From Massilia sp. Bi118 (GTDB taxonomy: Bacteria; Pseudomonadota; Gammaproteobacteria; Burkholderiales; Burkholderiaceae_D), in the NCBI RefSeq assembly GCF_918697865.1, contig NZ_CAKKMV010000001.1, forward strand, positions 1 through 64,000: DNA of 64,000 bases. The letters run 5' to 3'. A program made the position numbers and the translations under genes. The first letter of the stretch is position 1; every line of letters starts with the position of its first letter. This document shows positions 19,244 through 27,503 of the stretch, one piece after another. Below the pieces are notes generated by a model that saw only the letters and a program-made list of their open reading frames with translations, had not been told where the DNA came from and did not search any database.

Positions 19244-20751
19244 TCGCCGCACGCAAGCTTCAGCTGCGCATCCAGCGCTTTCGCCTGGTCCGGCTGGGCA
19301 TGCGCCCGGTGCCAGTCGCCCATCGCCGACAGCGCCGTGCAGCGGCGTTCCTTGCCCTCCTTGCGGTCGTCGGCCGCCTGCGCCAGCAGCTTGTCGGCGG
19401 AGAGTGTGCCGAGATAGAAGTCGGCGATCGGCCTGGGCCATTCGTCGCCGTCGCTGCGCGCGAAGGTCGCGGTCAGCTCGGATTTCGCCAGCTCCGCCTG
19501 GCCGCTGCCCACGCGGGCGACATAGAGCAGCAGGGCGCCGTCGCGCTCGGCCGGCAGCTTGTCGAGCGCGGTGCGCAGGCGCGGCGCGGCCGCGGCGTAG
19601 TCCTGGCGCTGCACCAGGTGGCGGCCGGTGAGCAGGTTGGCGTGGGCGCTGCCGCCTTTGGCCGCCTTTTCCAGCCAGTCGAAGGCGCGTGCGTCGTCAT
19701 GCGGCACCAGCTTTCCTCCTGCATATGCCTCGGCCAGCGTCATTTGGGCATCGGCGTTGCCGCTCTCCGCTTCGGCCACGACCCAGGGCTCGAGCGTGCG
19801 GCGCTGGCCGAAGGGCTCGCCGCCCACGTACGAAAAATAGAGCTTGGTCTGGCTCATCGCGAACAGCACGCGGTGCGCGCGCAGGAAGTCGGCGCCGAGC
19901 GTCACGTCGACGTCATTGAGGCCGGAATCCACCACCGCCATCTCGGCGTTCTCCACGGTTTCGTCGCCGAGCTGGAAGCTCTTGACCGTCACGTACCAGC
20001 GCGAGGTCGTGTAGTTGCCGACGCCGACCAGGTCCCCGCCGCGCGCCACGCCGGGGGTATCGAAGGGGATATCGAGGCGCCTGGCGGCGTGGCTGGTGAT
20101 CGAGCTGACGGCGGCTCCGCTGTCGATCATCGCCTCCAGCTCCTTGCCGTTGATGCGCACCAGGAACTGGGGATTCATGTGGTTCTGGTTATGCCGCCGC
20201 AGCGGCACCGCGCTGATATTGCCGCCCCAGTAGCCGAGAAAGGTCCCGCCGCAGTTTTCGGGCACGAAGAAGATCAGCTCCTTGGCCGCCAGCGAGATTT
20301 CGACGTCGGTCTGGAACAGGAAGGGCGCGCCCAGGATGCCGTCGTAGGAGGGCGTGTAGCCGAAGCTGCCCAGCACCGGCATGTTGCTGCGTCCCGCGCG
20401 CACCGGGCCGACGATGAATTCGTTGACGATGGAGGCGTAGATGGGCGACATGCCGCCGATGCCGGTGGCGCGGCGGCCGGTCGCATAAGCGCGGATGCCG
20501 CGCCGCTCGGTGCCGGTGCGCGTAAGATAGGTCTGGGACGCGCCGCTGTCGACCAGCAGCTCGGCCGGCGTACCGTTGATGATGCCCTGGGTCGTGATTT
20601 CCAGGCCGGGGCCGCTGTAGCGGAGCGGCAGCTTGCCGATCGGCGTGTACCGGCACTTGGCCGGTTCAGCGGCGGCGTGGGTGAGGGGCAGGAGGGCACA
20701 GGCCGCGCCCAGGCTCAGGCGCGCAAGCGCGCGGCACAAGATAGGGTTCAT
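19240..20751 (-). CDS. Exported two-module retropepsin-like aspartic protease with C-terminal Sel1/TPR-like region
   Basis: A 503-residue protein with a signal peptide (1-28) and two successive retropepsin-like modules. Module 1 has its catalytic triad motif as VDSG with Asp68, and module 2 as IDSG with Asp210. Each ends with a hydrophobic flap or strand (GAPFLFQTDVEISL and GADFLRAHRVLFAM). From about residue 325 a helical region follows, with a Sel1-like element (AFDWLEKAAKGGSAHANLL). Retropepsins normally work as dimers of one-motif chains; here two motifs in one chain could form a pepsin-like bilobed enzyme. Its paralogue lies two genes away. Substrate unknown. Confidence 0.8.
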   Translation of the reverse strand: MNPILCRALARLSLGAACALLPLTHAAAEPAKCRYTPIGKLPLRYSGPGLEITTQGIINGTPAELLVDSGASQTYLTRTGTERRGIRAYATGRRATGIGGMSPIYASIVNEFIVGPVRAGRSNMPVLGSFGYTPSYDGILGAPFLFQTDVEISLAAKELIFFVPENCGGTFLGYWGGNISAVPLRRHNQNHMNPQFLVRINGKELEAMIDSGAAVSSITSHAARRLDIPFDTPGVARGGDLVGVGNYTTSRWYVTVKSFQLGDETVENAEMAVVDSGLNDVDVTLGADFLRAHRVLFAMSQTKLYFSYVGGEPFGQRRTLEPWVVAEAESGNADAQMTLAEAYAGGKLVPHDDARAFDWLEKAAKGGSAHANLLTGRHLVQRQDYAAAAPRLRTALDKLPAERDGALLLYVARVGSGQAELAKSELTATFARSDGDEWPRPIADFYLGTLSADKLLAQAADDRKEGKERRCTALSAMGDWHRAHAQPDQAKALDAQLKLACGE

Positions 20752-20812
20752 CCATAAATTCTATGAGGAAAGTTTCATTTATGGCAATTCAATGTGCATA
20801 TATCCTGCCGAA

Positions 20813-21238
20813 TCAGCGCACCCGCCGGCGCACGCAGTCGATATAGGCCTCGGCATCCGGCGGCAGGCTGCTCCGCTGCGAGGTCCAGATCATCTCGCCC
20901 AGGCATTCCATGATCTCGTGGTGGGCGTCGTGCTCGCCGATGCGCGCGGCCAGCGCATCGTGCGCGGCCTTGATGCCGCGCGGCTGGTCGACCGAGACCT
21001 GCTCGGCGATCGACAAATGCATGGACAGGTGCAGGAAGGGATTCGGCTGGCCGCCTTCGACCGAGTAGTCGCGCGCGACGGCGTCGTCGGCATCCATCAG
21101 GGCATCGTGGTATTCGGGATGCTGGTCTATCCAGTCGGCGGCGATGGCGTCCATCGGGGTCAGGATTTCGCCGGCGCGGCGCTTGCGCCAGGCTTCGCAG
21201 AAGAAGCGGCGGACGTCGTTGGAGGAGGGGGTGAACAT
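20813..21238 (-). CDS. DUF1841 family protein
   Basis: A 141-residue cytoplasmic protein that matches DUF1841: MFTPSSNDVRRFFCEAWRK at the start, PEYHDALMDADDAVARDY in the middle, and NPFLHLSMHLSIAEQVSVDQP with its conserved His residues. The C-terminal part contains AHHEIMECLGEMIW. The His-rich helices suggest metal or cofactor binding, but no function is known. I chose the ATG at 21238; an upstream TTG is less likely. It lies between the two retropepsin-like paralogues on the same strand, with gaps of 47 and 61 nt. Confidence 0.85.
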   Translation of the reverse strand: MFTPSSNDVRRFFCEAWRKRRAGEILTPMDAIAADWIDQHPEYHDALMDADDAVARDYSVEGGQPNPFLHLSMHLSIAEQVSVDQPRGIKAAHDALAARIGEHDAHHEIMECLGEMIWTSQRSSLPPDAEAYIDCVRRRVR

Positions 21239-21285
21239 GGTGGGTGCCTGCAAACAAAACAGGCACCATTGTAACGCGGCGGCGC

Positions 21286-22266
21286 TTACGGCGCTTTTGG
21301 CGCCCTTCGCGGCGGGAAGGGATCGCCGCCCAGGTAGCTCATGTACAGGCGGTCCTGGCTCATCGCGAACAGGATGCGGTGGGTGCGCAGGAAGTCGGCG
21401 CCGAGCAGCATGTCGACCGGCAGGCGCCCGACCGAGGCATCCTCGTGGACCGCGAGTTCCACATGCTTCATGCTCTCCTGGCCGATGCTGAAGCTGTCGA
21501 AGGTGGCGAACCAGGTGTCGACCCGCTCGTCGCCGATGCCGCCGGTCTTGCCGCCCTTGCGCACGCCCGGGTCGTCGATGCGGATGCCGGCCAGTTCGGC
21601 GGCATGGCGGGTGAGGCTGCTGTGCGGCGCGCCGGTGTCGAGTACCGCCTTCAGCTTCACGCCGTTCAGCTCGACCGTCACAAAGGGCTTGTTGGAGCGT
21701 TCTTCCTTGCCGCTGAAGGGGATTTCCATGGCATTGCTGTCCCAGTAGGCCAGGTAGGTGTCGCCGCAGCCGCTGGCGCGGAAGAACTGCAGGTAGTTGT
21801 CCGCCAGCGAGAGCTCCATGTCGGTCTGCAGCAGGAAGTCGACGCCGACCAGCGCGTCGCCGTCCATCCGGCTCGCATTGCCGATGACATTGATGGGCGC
21901 CTTCCCGCTGTGGGCGATGCCGACCGAGAAATCGTCGACGCGGGCGACGTAGTTGACCGAGGCGCCGCCGAGACCACGCGAATATTTGCCGGTGGTGTCG
22001 AGGGGCAGGCCGAGGCGCTCGGCGCCGGCGCGGAACAGCGAGGTCCGGTAGGCGCCGGTATCGACGATCATGCGTGCGGGCTTGCCATTGACGGCGCCCG
22101 TGACGATGGCGCGGTGGCTGGCATCCGTATACGTGATCGGCAGCTTGGCCACCGGGACGTAGCGGCAGCTGCCGGCGTCGCCGGCGGCGTGGGAGAGGGT
22201 AGGGAGGGCGAGGGCCAACAAGGCCAGCACGCGGAAATGTGCCTGGATGAGCGGAGTCGGGATCAT
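21286..22266 (-). CDS. Exported two-module retropepsin-like aspartic protease
   Basis: A 326-residue paralogue of the protease at 19240-20751, without the Sel1-like tail. A signal peptide covers 1-28 (MIPTPL to SHAAG). The mature start SCRYVPVAKLPITY parallels the other copy. Catalytic motifs are VDTG (Asp69) and LDTG (Asp210), in the same register as in the paralogue. The end has GADFLRTHRILFAMSQDRLY, again shared. The ATG at 22266 starts the signal peptide; no strong Shine-Dalgarno is seen. Two aspartates in one chain suggest an intramolecular active site. The likely place of action is the periplasm. Confidence 0.8.
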   Translation of the reverse strand: MIPTPLIQAHFRVLALLALALPTLSHAAGDAGSCRYVPVAKLPITYTDASHRAIVTGAVNGKPARMIVDTGAYRTSLFRAGAERLGLPLDTTGKYSRGLGGASVNYVARVDDFSVGIAHSGKAPINVIGNASRMDGDALVGVDFLLQTDMELSLADNYLQFFRASGCGDTYLAYWDSNAMEIPFSGKEERSNKPFVTVELNGVKLKAVLDTGAPHSSLTRHAAELAGIRIDDPGVRKGGKTGGIGDERVDTWFATFDSFSIGQESMKHVELAVHEDASVGRLPVDMLLGADFLRTHRILFAMSQDRLYMSYLGGDPFPPRRAPKAP

Positions 22267-22316
22267 GGCAAAGATTCTACAATGCAACTTTGTAAATATG
22301 GCAAGCTTTAAATGTC

Positions 22317-22351
22317 AAAAAGCGAGCGTGTCGGTTACGCGACACGCTCGC
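22317..22351 (-). terminator. Intrinsic terminator of rppH
   Basis: Perfect 11-bp arms (22322-22332, 22341-22351) with an 8-nt loop are followed on the minus strand by five T residues (22321-22317). It is 31 nt past the rppH stop codon. Confidence 0.85.
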
Positions 22352-22382
22352 CTTCTATTTTGTTGCTTTTACGCTACGACGA

Positions 22383-23099
22383 CTACTCTTTATCGCGCAC
22401 CATGACCAGCTTGGAACTCCCGGACGCGTCGGCAATGGCCTTGGTGGCCGCCACCACCGCCTTGCTGCTGGCGTTGGCGACCTGCCTGTTGCCGGCCTGG
22501 GCATTGCCGCCGCTGTTGCCATTCCCGGCGCCGTTGTTGCCGCCGTTGCTTCTTTCCTGGCTGCGCCGCTCGTGCGGCTGGCGCAGGTAGCGCGACGCAT
22601 GGCGGCGCTCGCCCTGGCCGCCCGCGGGCCAGGTGAGGAAGCGCGACAATTCCTGCAGCGCGCGCTGGTAGACATCGCGCTTGAACTCGATGACCACGTC
22701 CAGCGGCACCCAGTAGTCGTGCCAGCGCCAGGCGTCGAACTCAGGATGGTCGGTCAGGCGCAGGTTGACGTCGTTATCGCGCGCGACCATGCGCAGCAGG
22801 AACCAGATCTGCTTCTGGCCGCGGTAATGGCCGCGTACTTCGCGCTTGATGAAGTGATCCGGCACTTCGTAGCGCAGCCAGTCGCGGGTGCGGCCCACGA
22901 TCTTGACGTGCTCCTGGCGCAGGCCGATCTCTTCCTCGAGCTCGCGGTACATCGCCTGTTCGGGCGTCTCGCCGTACTTGATACCCCCTTGCGGAAACTG
23001 CCATGAGTGCTCGCGCACCCGCTTGCCCCACCACACCTCGTTGTTGGCGTTCAGCAGGATGATGCCGACGTTGGGGCGGAACCCTTCACGATCGAGCAT
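22383..23099 (-). CDS. rppH: RNA pyrophosphohydrolase (Nudix), with Gly/Asn-rich tail
   Basis: A Nudix hydrolase that removes pyrophosphate from 5'-triphosphate mRNA and so triggers RNase E decay. The opening [20 protein letters not shown] is the family signature. The Nudix box runs [20 protein letters not shown], and QIWFLLRM and DAWRWHDYW follow. The catalytic part ends near residue 165. About 70 further residues form a low-complexity tail rich in Arg, then Gly and Asn, then Ala, ending [12 protein letters not shown]. coli RppH is 176 residues, so the tail is additional. It is transcribed away from proS and closed by a terminator. Confidence 0.9.
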   Translation of the reverse strand: MLDREGFRPNVGIILLNANNEVWWGKRVREHSWQFPQGGIKYGETPEQAMYRELEEEIGLRQEHVKIVGRTRDWLRYEVPDHFIKREVRGHYRGQKQIWFLLRMVARDNDVNLRLTDHPEFDAWRWHDYWVPLDVVIEFKRDVYQRALQELSRFLTWPAGGQGERRHASRYLRQPHERRSQERSNGGNNGAGNGNSGGNAQAGNRQVANASSKAVVAATKAIADASGSSKLVMVRDKE

Positions 23100-23308
23100 G
23101 ATTCACCTCGAAACTTTCTGCCAGCCTTGGTCTTCTCTCTTATATTTTTACTTACGGTTCCTGGGGTCTCTGCCGTTAACTCGCATCGGAACAACGGCAT
23201 GCACCACTTCTTTCGGAGCCATTTGTATAAAGATTGGATGCATCGGCCAGCTAATCCTTTAAAATTAGGTCGATTATAACCCTCTCTTTTTAAAAAGAAT
23301 TCATCGAT

Positions 23309-25042
23309 ATGCGCGCCTCACGATTTTTTATTTCAACGCTCAAAGAAGCGCCTTCCGACGCGGAGATCGTCAGCCACAAACTGATGATGCGGGCCGGGAT
23401 GATCAAGCGCATCGGCTCCGGCATCTATACCTATATGCCGCTGGGCTTGCGCGTGATCCGCAAAGTCGAGGCCATCATCCGTGAAGAAATGAACAAGGCC
23501 GGCGGCATCGAGCTGCTGATGCCGCTCGTGCAGCCGGCCGAACTGTGGCAGGAGACGGGCCGCTGGGACAAGATGGGCCCGGAACTGCTGCGCCTGAAGG
23601 ACCGCCATGGCCGCGACTTCGCACTGCAGCCGACCTCGGAAGAAGTCGTGACCGACGTCGTGCGCACCGAGGTCAAGAGCTACCGCCAGCTGCCGCTGAA
23701 CTTCTATCACATCCAGACCAAGTTCCGCGACGAGCGCCGTCCGCGCTTCGGCCTGATGCGCGGCCGCGAGTTCACCATGAAGGATGCGTATTCCTTCGAC
23801 CGCGACGTCGCCGGCATGCAGGCTTCGTACCAGACCATGTTCGACGCCTACGTGAAGATCTTCAACCGCTTCGGACTGAAGTTCCGCGCAGTCGCCGCCG
23901 ACAACGGCGCGATCGGCGGCACCGGCTCGCACGAGTTCCACGTGATCGCCAGCACCGGCGAGGACGCGCTGGTCTACTGCCCGAGCTCCGACTACGCCGC
24001 CAACATGGAAGCGGCCGAGGCGCTGCCGCTGATCGCCTCGCGCGGCGCGGCCACGCAAACGCTTACCAAAACGTCGACCCCGAACACCACCAAGTGCGAG
24101 CAGGTGGCCAAGCTGCTGGGCCTCGAATTGTCGCAGACCGTCAAGTCGATCGCGCTGACCGTCGAAAACGAGGTCGACGGCAAGCTCACGAAAGAGAACT
24201 GGCTGCTGCTGCTGCGCGGCGACCATGAGCTGAACGAAGTGAAGGTCTCGAAGGTCCCTGGCCTGAAGAACTTCCGCTTTGCCACCGAAGCCGAGATCCT
24301 GGAAGCCTACGGCAGCGTGCCGGGCTACCTGGGCCCGATCGCCGCCAAACAGCCGGTGAACGTCGTGGCCGACCGCACGGTCGCCAACATGGCCGATTTC
24401 GTCTGCGGCGCCAACGAAGCCGAGTACCACTTCACAGGCGCCAACTGGGGCCGCGACCTGCCGGAGCCGGTCGTCGCCGACCTGCGCAACGTGGTCGAGG
24501 GCGACGCTTCGCCGGACGGCAAGGGCGTGCTGGCGATCGAGCGCGGCATCGAAGTGGGCCACGTGTTCCAGCTCGGTACCGCCTATTCCGCCGCGATGAA
24601 CTGCGTCTACCTGGACGAGAAGGGCCAGCCGGCGCCGATGCAGATGGGCTGCTACGGCATCGGCGTGACCCGCATCCTGGGCGCCGCCATCGAGCAGAAC
24701 TTCGACGACAAGGGCATCGTCTGGCCGGACGCGATCGCGCCGTTCGAGATCGTTCTGTGCCCGATGGGCTACGACCGCAGCGAGCTGGTGAAGACGGAGA
24801 CCGACCGCCTGTACGCCGAGCTGCAGGCGGCCGGCGTCGACGTCATCGTCGACGACCGCGGCCTGCGTCCGGGCGCCATGTTCGCCGATTGGGAACTGGT
24901 CGGCGTGCCGCACCGCGTGGTGATCGGCGAGCGCGGTCTCAAGGAAGGCAACCTGGAATACCAGGGCCGCCGCGATCCTGAAGCGAGCGCTGTCCCGGCT
25001 GCGGACATGGTCGGCTTCGTCAAAGGCAAACTGGGCAAGTGA
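23309..25042 (+). CDS. proS: Prolyl-tRNA synthetase (bacterial type, with editing domain)
   Basis: A class II aminoacyl-tRNA synthetase of 577 residues that charges tRNA-Pro in the cytoplasm. Motif 1 lies near residues 30-75 ([20 protein letters not shown]). Motif 2 is [21 protein letters not shown] in two parts, and motif 3 is [14 protein letters not shown]. The ~180-residue insertion between motifs 2 and 3 is the YbaK-like editing domain that clears Ala-tRNA-Pro (with KSIALTVE and FVCGANE). A C-terminal anticodon-binding domain follows. The Shine-Dalgarno is weak (AAAGAA). The stop overlaps the next gene's ATG (TGATG). Confidence 0.97.
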   Translation: MRASRFFISTLKEAPSDAEIVSHKLMMRAGMIKRIGSGIYTYMPLGLRVIRKVEAIIREEMNKAGGIELLMPLVQPAELWQETGRWDKMGPELLRLKDRHGRDFALQPTSEEVVTDVVRTEVKSYRQLPLNFYHIQTKFRDERRPRFGLMRGREFTMKDAYSFDRDVAGMQASYQTMFDAYVKIFNRFGLKFRAVAADNGAIGGTGSHEFHVIASTGEDALVYCPSSDYAANMEAAEALPLIASRGAATQTLTKTSTPNTTKCEQVAKLLGLELSQTVKSIALTVENEVDGKLTKENWLLLLRGDHELNEVKVSKVPGLKNFRFATEAEILEAYGSVPGYLGPIAAKQPVNVVADRTVANMADFVCGANEAEYHFTGANWGRDLPEPVVADLRNVVEGDASPDGKGVLAIERGIEVGHVFQLGTAYSAAMNCVYLDEKGQPAPMQMGCYGIGVTRILGAAIEQNFDDKGIVWPDAIAPFEIVLCPMGYDRSELVKTETDRLYAELQAAGVDVIVDDRGLRPGAMFADWELVGVPHRVVIGERGLKEGNLEYQGRRDPEASAVPAADMVGFVKGKLGK

Positions 25043-25707
25043 TGCTGGCACGTCTGATTCGCCAGGCCTCGGCCTGGCTCGGCTCCGCGCTGTTTGCCGC
25101 TTTATTGTTGAGCAGTGCGCTGTTGAGCCCAGCCGCGCATGCCGGCAACCAGAAGGAAGAAGCCATGGCCGATTCGGTCCGGCTGGCGCTCGAACGGGCG
25201 ATCCGCGACGGCCGCCCGCCCAAGCCTGTCTTCCGCGACGCCAACGCCCAGGCGCGCTATCAGCAGTGGTTCGATGCGATGTCGAGCCGCCTGAAGCGCC
25301 GCCTGCCGGACAACCAGGTCCGCACCGAGTTCCTCGAGTCGGCCTGGTACGAAGCGACCCGCGCCGGCCTCGATCCGGGGCTGGTGCTGGGTCTCATCCA
25401 AGTGGAATCGGCCTACCGCAAGTACGCGGTGTCGATCGTCGGCGCGCGCGGCTACATGCAGGTGATGCCCTTCTGGACCAAGGTGATCGGCGACTCCAAC
25501 CGCCGCGCCCTGTTCGACATGCAGACCAACCTGCGCTACGGCTGCTCGATCCTGCGCATGTACATCGACATGGAAGGCGGCAATCTCTACCTGGCGCTGG
25601 GACGCTACAACGGCAGCCGCGGCCGGCCGGAGTATCCGAATGCGGTGCTGGCGGCCTGGAAGAATTGGGATTTCAAGGCGGCGTCGACCGCCATCGCGTT
25701 GAATTGA
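25042..25707 (+). CDS. Lytic transglycosylase (SLT domain), exported
   Basis: A 221-residue protein with a signal peptide (1-32, ending AAHAGN) and a soluble lytic transglycosylase domain. The catalytic glutamate is in GLIQVESAYRKYAVS, followed by GARGYMQVMPFW and the later motif LYLALGRYNGSRG. It cleaves peptidoglycan glycan strands in the periplasm. The start ATG overlaps the proS stop codon, so translation is coupled. About 80 residues of helical sequence precede the catalytic domain. Confidence 0.9.
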   Translation: MLARLIRQASAWLGSALFAALLLSSALLSPAAHAGNQKEEAMADSVRLALERAIRDGRPPKPVFRDANAQARYQQWFDAMSSRLKRRLPDNQVRTEFLESAWYEATRAGLDPGLVLGLIQVESAYRKYAVSIVGARGYMQVMPFWTKVIGDSNRRALFDMQTNLRYGCSILRMYIDMEGGNLYLALGRYNGSRGRPEYPNAVLAAWKNWDFKAASTAIALN

Positions 25708-25710
25708 TTT

Positions 25711-26601
25711 TCAGGCCCGCAACGCATCGACCAGCTGCTGCGCGTGCCTGGGCAGCGCCTCGAAACTCTTCACGCAAATCGCCAGCTGCCGCGGCGCCCA
25801 CGCATCCGCCAGCTCCAGCACCGTGATCTTCATCGACTGCGCGCAACGCCGCGCCGCCGGCTCGGGCACGATGCCGACGCCGACGCCGGCTTCTACCATC
25901 CTGCAGATCGCCTCGAAGCCGCGCAGGCGCACGCGCGCATGCAGGCTGCGTCCGAGGCGCCGCGCCTGCAGTTCCAGGTAGTTGGACAGGGCGCTGTCGC
26001 CGGCCAGGCCGACCTGGTCGAAGTCGGCCAGGCGCACGAAGGCCACCGGCCGCCCGTCCGGCGACAGCACCTGCGCCAGCTCGGGCGTGGCCACCGCCAC
26101 CAGGCGGTCGGTGCGGAAGGGGAAGCTCTCCAGCTGCGACAGGTCGACCGCGTCCGCCAGGATGCCGACATCGGCGGCGCCTTCGCGTACCGCCTTCGCC
26201 ACCTCGTGGCTGGTGCGCTCCTCCAGTTCGATGTCGACGTGGGGATGGCGCGCCAGAAAGCCGGTCAAGGCGTCCGGCAGGTATTCGCTCAGCGAGGCCG
26301 TATTGCACAGCAGCCGCACCGTGCCCTTCAAGCCTTCCGCATGGTCGCCCAGTTCGGCGCGCATGCGCTCCAGCTGCTGGAACACCAGGCGCGCATGCCG
26401 CACCAGGGCCTCGCCGGCCGGCGTCGGCGTCACGCCGCGGCGCCCGCGCAGGAGCAGGGGCACACCCAGCGTCGCTTCCATGCCGTGGATACGTTCGCTG
26501 CACGAGGCCAGCGACAAATGGGCGCGCGTGGCGCCGCCGGTGATGCTGCCGGCTTCCACCACGTGCAGGAAGAGCTGCATGTCGACCAGGTCGAATCTCA
26601 T
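25711..26601 (-). CDS. LysR-family transcriptional regulator
   Basis: A 296-residue LysR-type regulator. The N-terminal helix-turn-helix spans about residues 1-65 (MQLFLHVVEAGSITGGATRAHLS). The inducer-binding domain fills the rest, with the typical VDIELEERTSHEVAKAVREG and VGIVPEPAARR. It is divergent from a TauE/SafE exporter across 94 bp that contain a perfect palindrome (26619-26641). This is the usual geometry of a LysR regulator with its target, so it probably controls the exporter. The effector is unknown. Confidence 0.9.
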   Translation of the reverse strand: MRFDLVDMQLFLHVVEAGSITGGATRAHLSLASCSERIHGMEATLGVPLLLRGRRGVTPTPAGEALVRHARLVFQQLERMRAELGDHAEGLKGTVRLLCNTASLSEYLPDALTGFLARHPHVDIELEERTSHEVAKAVREGAADVGILADAVDLSQLESFPFRTDRLVAVATPELAQVLSPDGRPVAFVRLADFDQVGLAGDSALSNYLELQARRLGRSLHARVRLRGFEAICRMVEAGVGVGIVPEPAARRCAQSMKITVLELADAWAPRQLAICVKSFEALPRHAQQLVDALRA

Positions 26602-26618
26602 CTGTTCTCTTTCGATTT

Positions 26619-26641
26619 AGCCTTCGGATATTCCGAAGGCT
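26619..26641. promoter_or_regulatory. Palindrome, probable LysR operator
   Basis: AGCCTTCGGA-TAT-TCCGAAGGCT is a perfect 10-3-10 palindrome containing T-N11-A (TTCGGATATTCCGAA), the LysR consensus form. It is 18 nt upstream of the regulator's start and 55 nt from the exporter's start. Confidence 0.55.
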
Positions 26642-26695
26642 GACTGCGGTAATCCCTCATTCTGTCAGCGCCTGCGATGCGTCAGAATTCTCGGC

Positions 26696-27469
26696 ATGGA
26701 CGTTCTTCTTTCTATCTTACACGCCCACGCGCCGGCCGATTTGGCCTTGATCGCACTGGTGTTCGTGCTCGCCGGCCTGGTCAAGGGCGTGGTCGGGCTC
26801 GGGCTGCCGACGGTCGCGGTCGGCCTGCTGGGGATGATGATGGCGCCGCGCGAGGCGGCCGCTTTATTGGTCGTGCCTTCGCTGGTGACGAACGTCTGGC
26901 AGCTGGCCGCGGGTCCCTCGGCGGGGCTGCTCGCGCGCCGTTTGTGGCCGATGCTGGCCGGGATCGTCGCCGGCACCCTGCTAGGGGGCATGCTGCTGCC
27001 GGCCAGCGCCTCCGCGGATGCAGTGACGGCCCTGGGCGGCGCCCTGATGATGTATGCGGCGGCCGGCCTCGCATCCTTCACGCTGCACGTGCCGCCCAGC
27101 GGCGAGCGCGCGGCGTCTCCGGTGGTCGGGCTGGTCACGGGCGCGGTCACGGCCGCCACCGGGGTGTTCGTGATCCCGGCAGTGCCCTATCTACAGGGCC
27201 TGAAGCTGGAACGCGATGCGCTGGTACAGGCGCTCGGCCTGGCCTTCACGACCTCCACCGTCGCGCTGGCGGCCTCGCTGCTGCTGGCCGGGCAGTTCCA
27301 GGTGCAGGCGGCCGGACTGTCCTTTGTCGCGCTGGCGCCGGCGCTGGCCGGCATGATGCTCGGCCAGTGGATCCGCGGCCGCATCCGGCCCGCGCTGTTC
27401 CGCCGCTGCTTCTTCATCGGTTTGTTTGTCCTCGGGCTGCATCTGCTCTTGCGTCCTTTTATCGGATAG
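26696..27469 (+). CDS. TauE/SafE-family sulfite or organosulfur exporter
   Basis: A 257-residue inner-membrane protein with about eight transmembrane segments in the TauE/SafE (DUF81) arrangement of two repeated halves. The first begins GLVKGVVGLGLPTVAVGLLG, the second VTGAVTAATGVFVIPAVPYL. Family members export sulfite, sulfoacetate or related anions, but many have unknown substrates. The divergent LysR gene and palindrome suggest substrate-induced expression. The alkaline phosphatase lipoprotein gene starts 34 nt downstream and might be cotranscribed. Confidence 0.85.
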   Translation: MDVLLSILHAHAPADLALIALVFVLAGLVKGVVGLGLPTVAVGLLGMMMAPREAAALLVVPSLVTNVWQLAAGPSAGLLARRLWPMLAGIVAGTLLGGMLLPASASADAVTALGGALMMYAAAGLASFTLHVPPSGERAASPVVGLVTGAVTAATGVFVIPAVPYLQGLKLERDALVQALGLAFTTSTVALAASLLLAGQFQVQAAGLSFVALAPALAGMMLGQWIRGRIRPALFRRCFFIGLFVLGLHLLLRPFIG

Positions 27470-27503
27470 ACTGCCTGCTTTCCTCACCAGGGAGCAAGCA
27501 AGC

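Noticed and set aside
27470..27503. Pho box upstream of the alkaline phosphatases
   Set aside because: The short gap has no CTGTCAT-like direct repeats.
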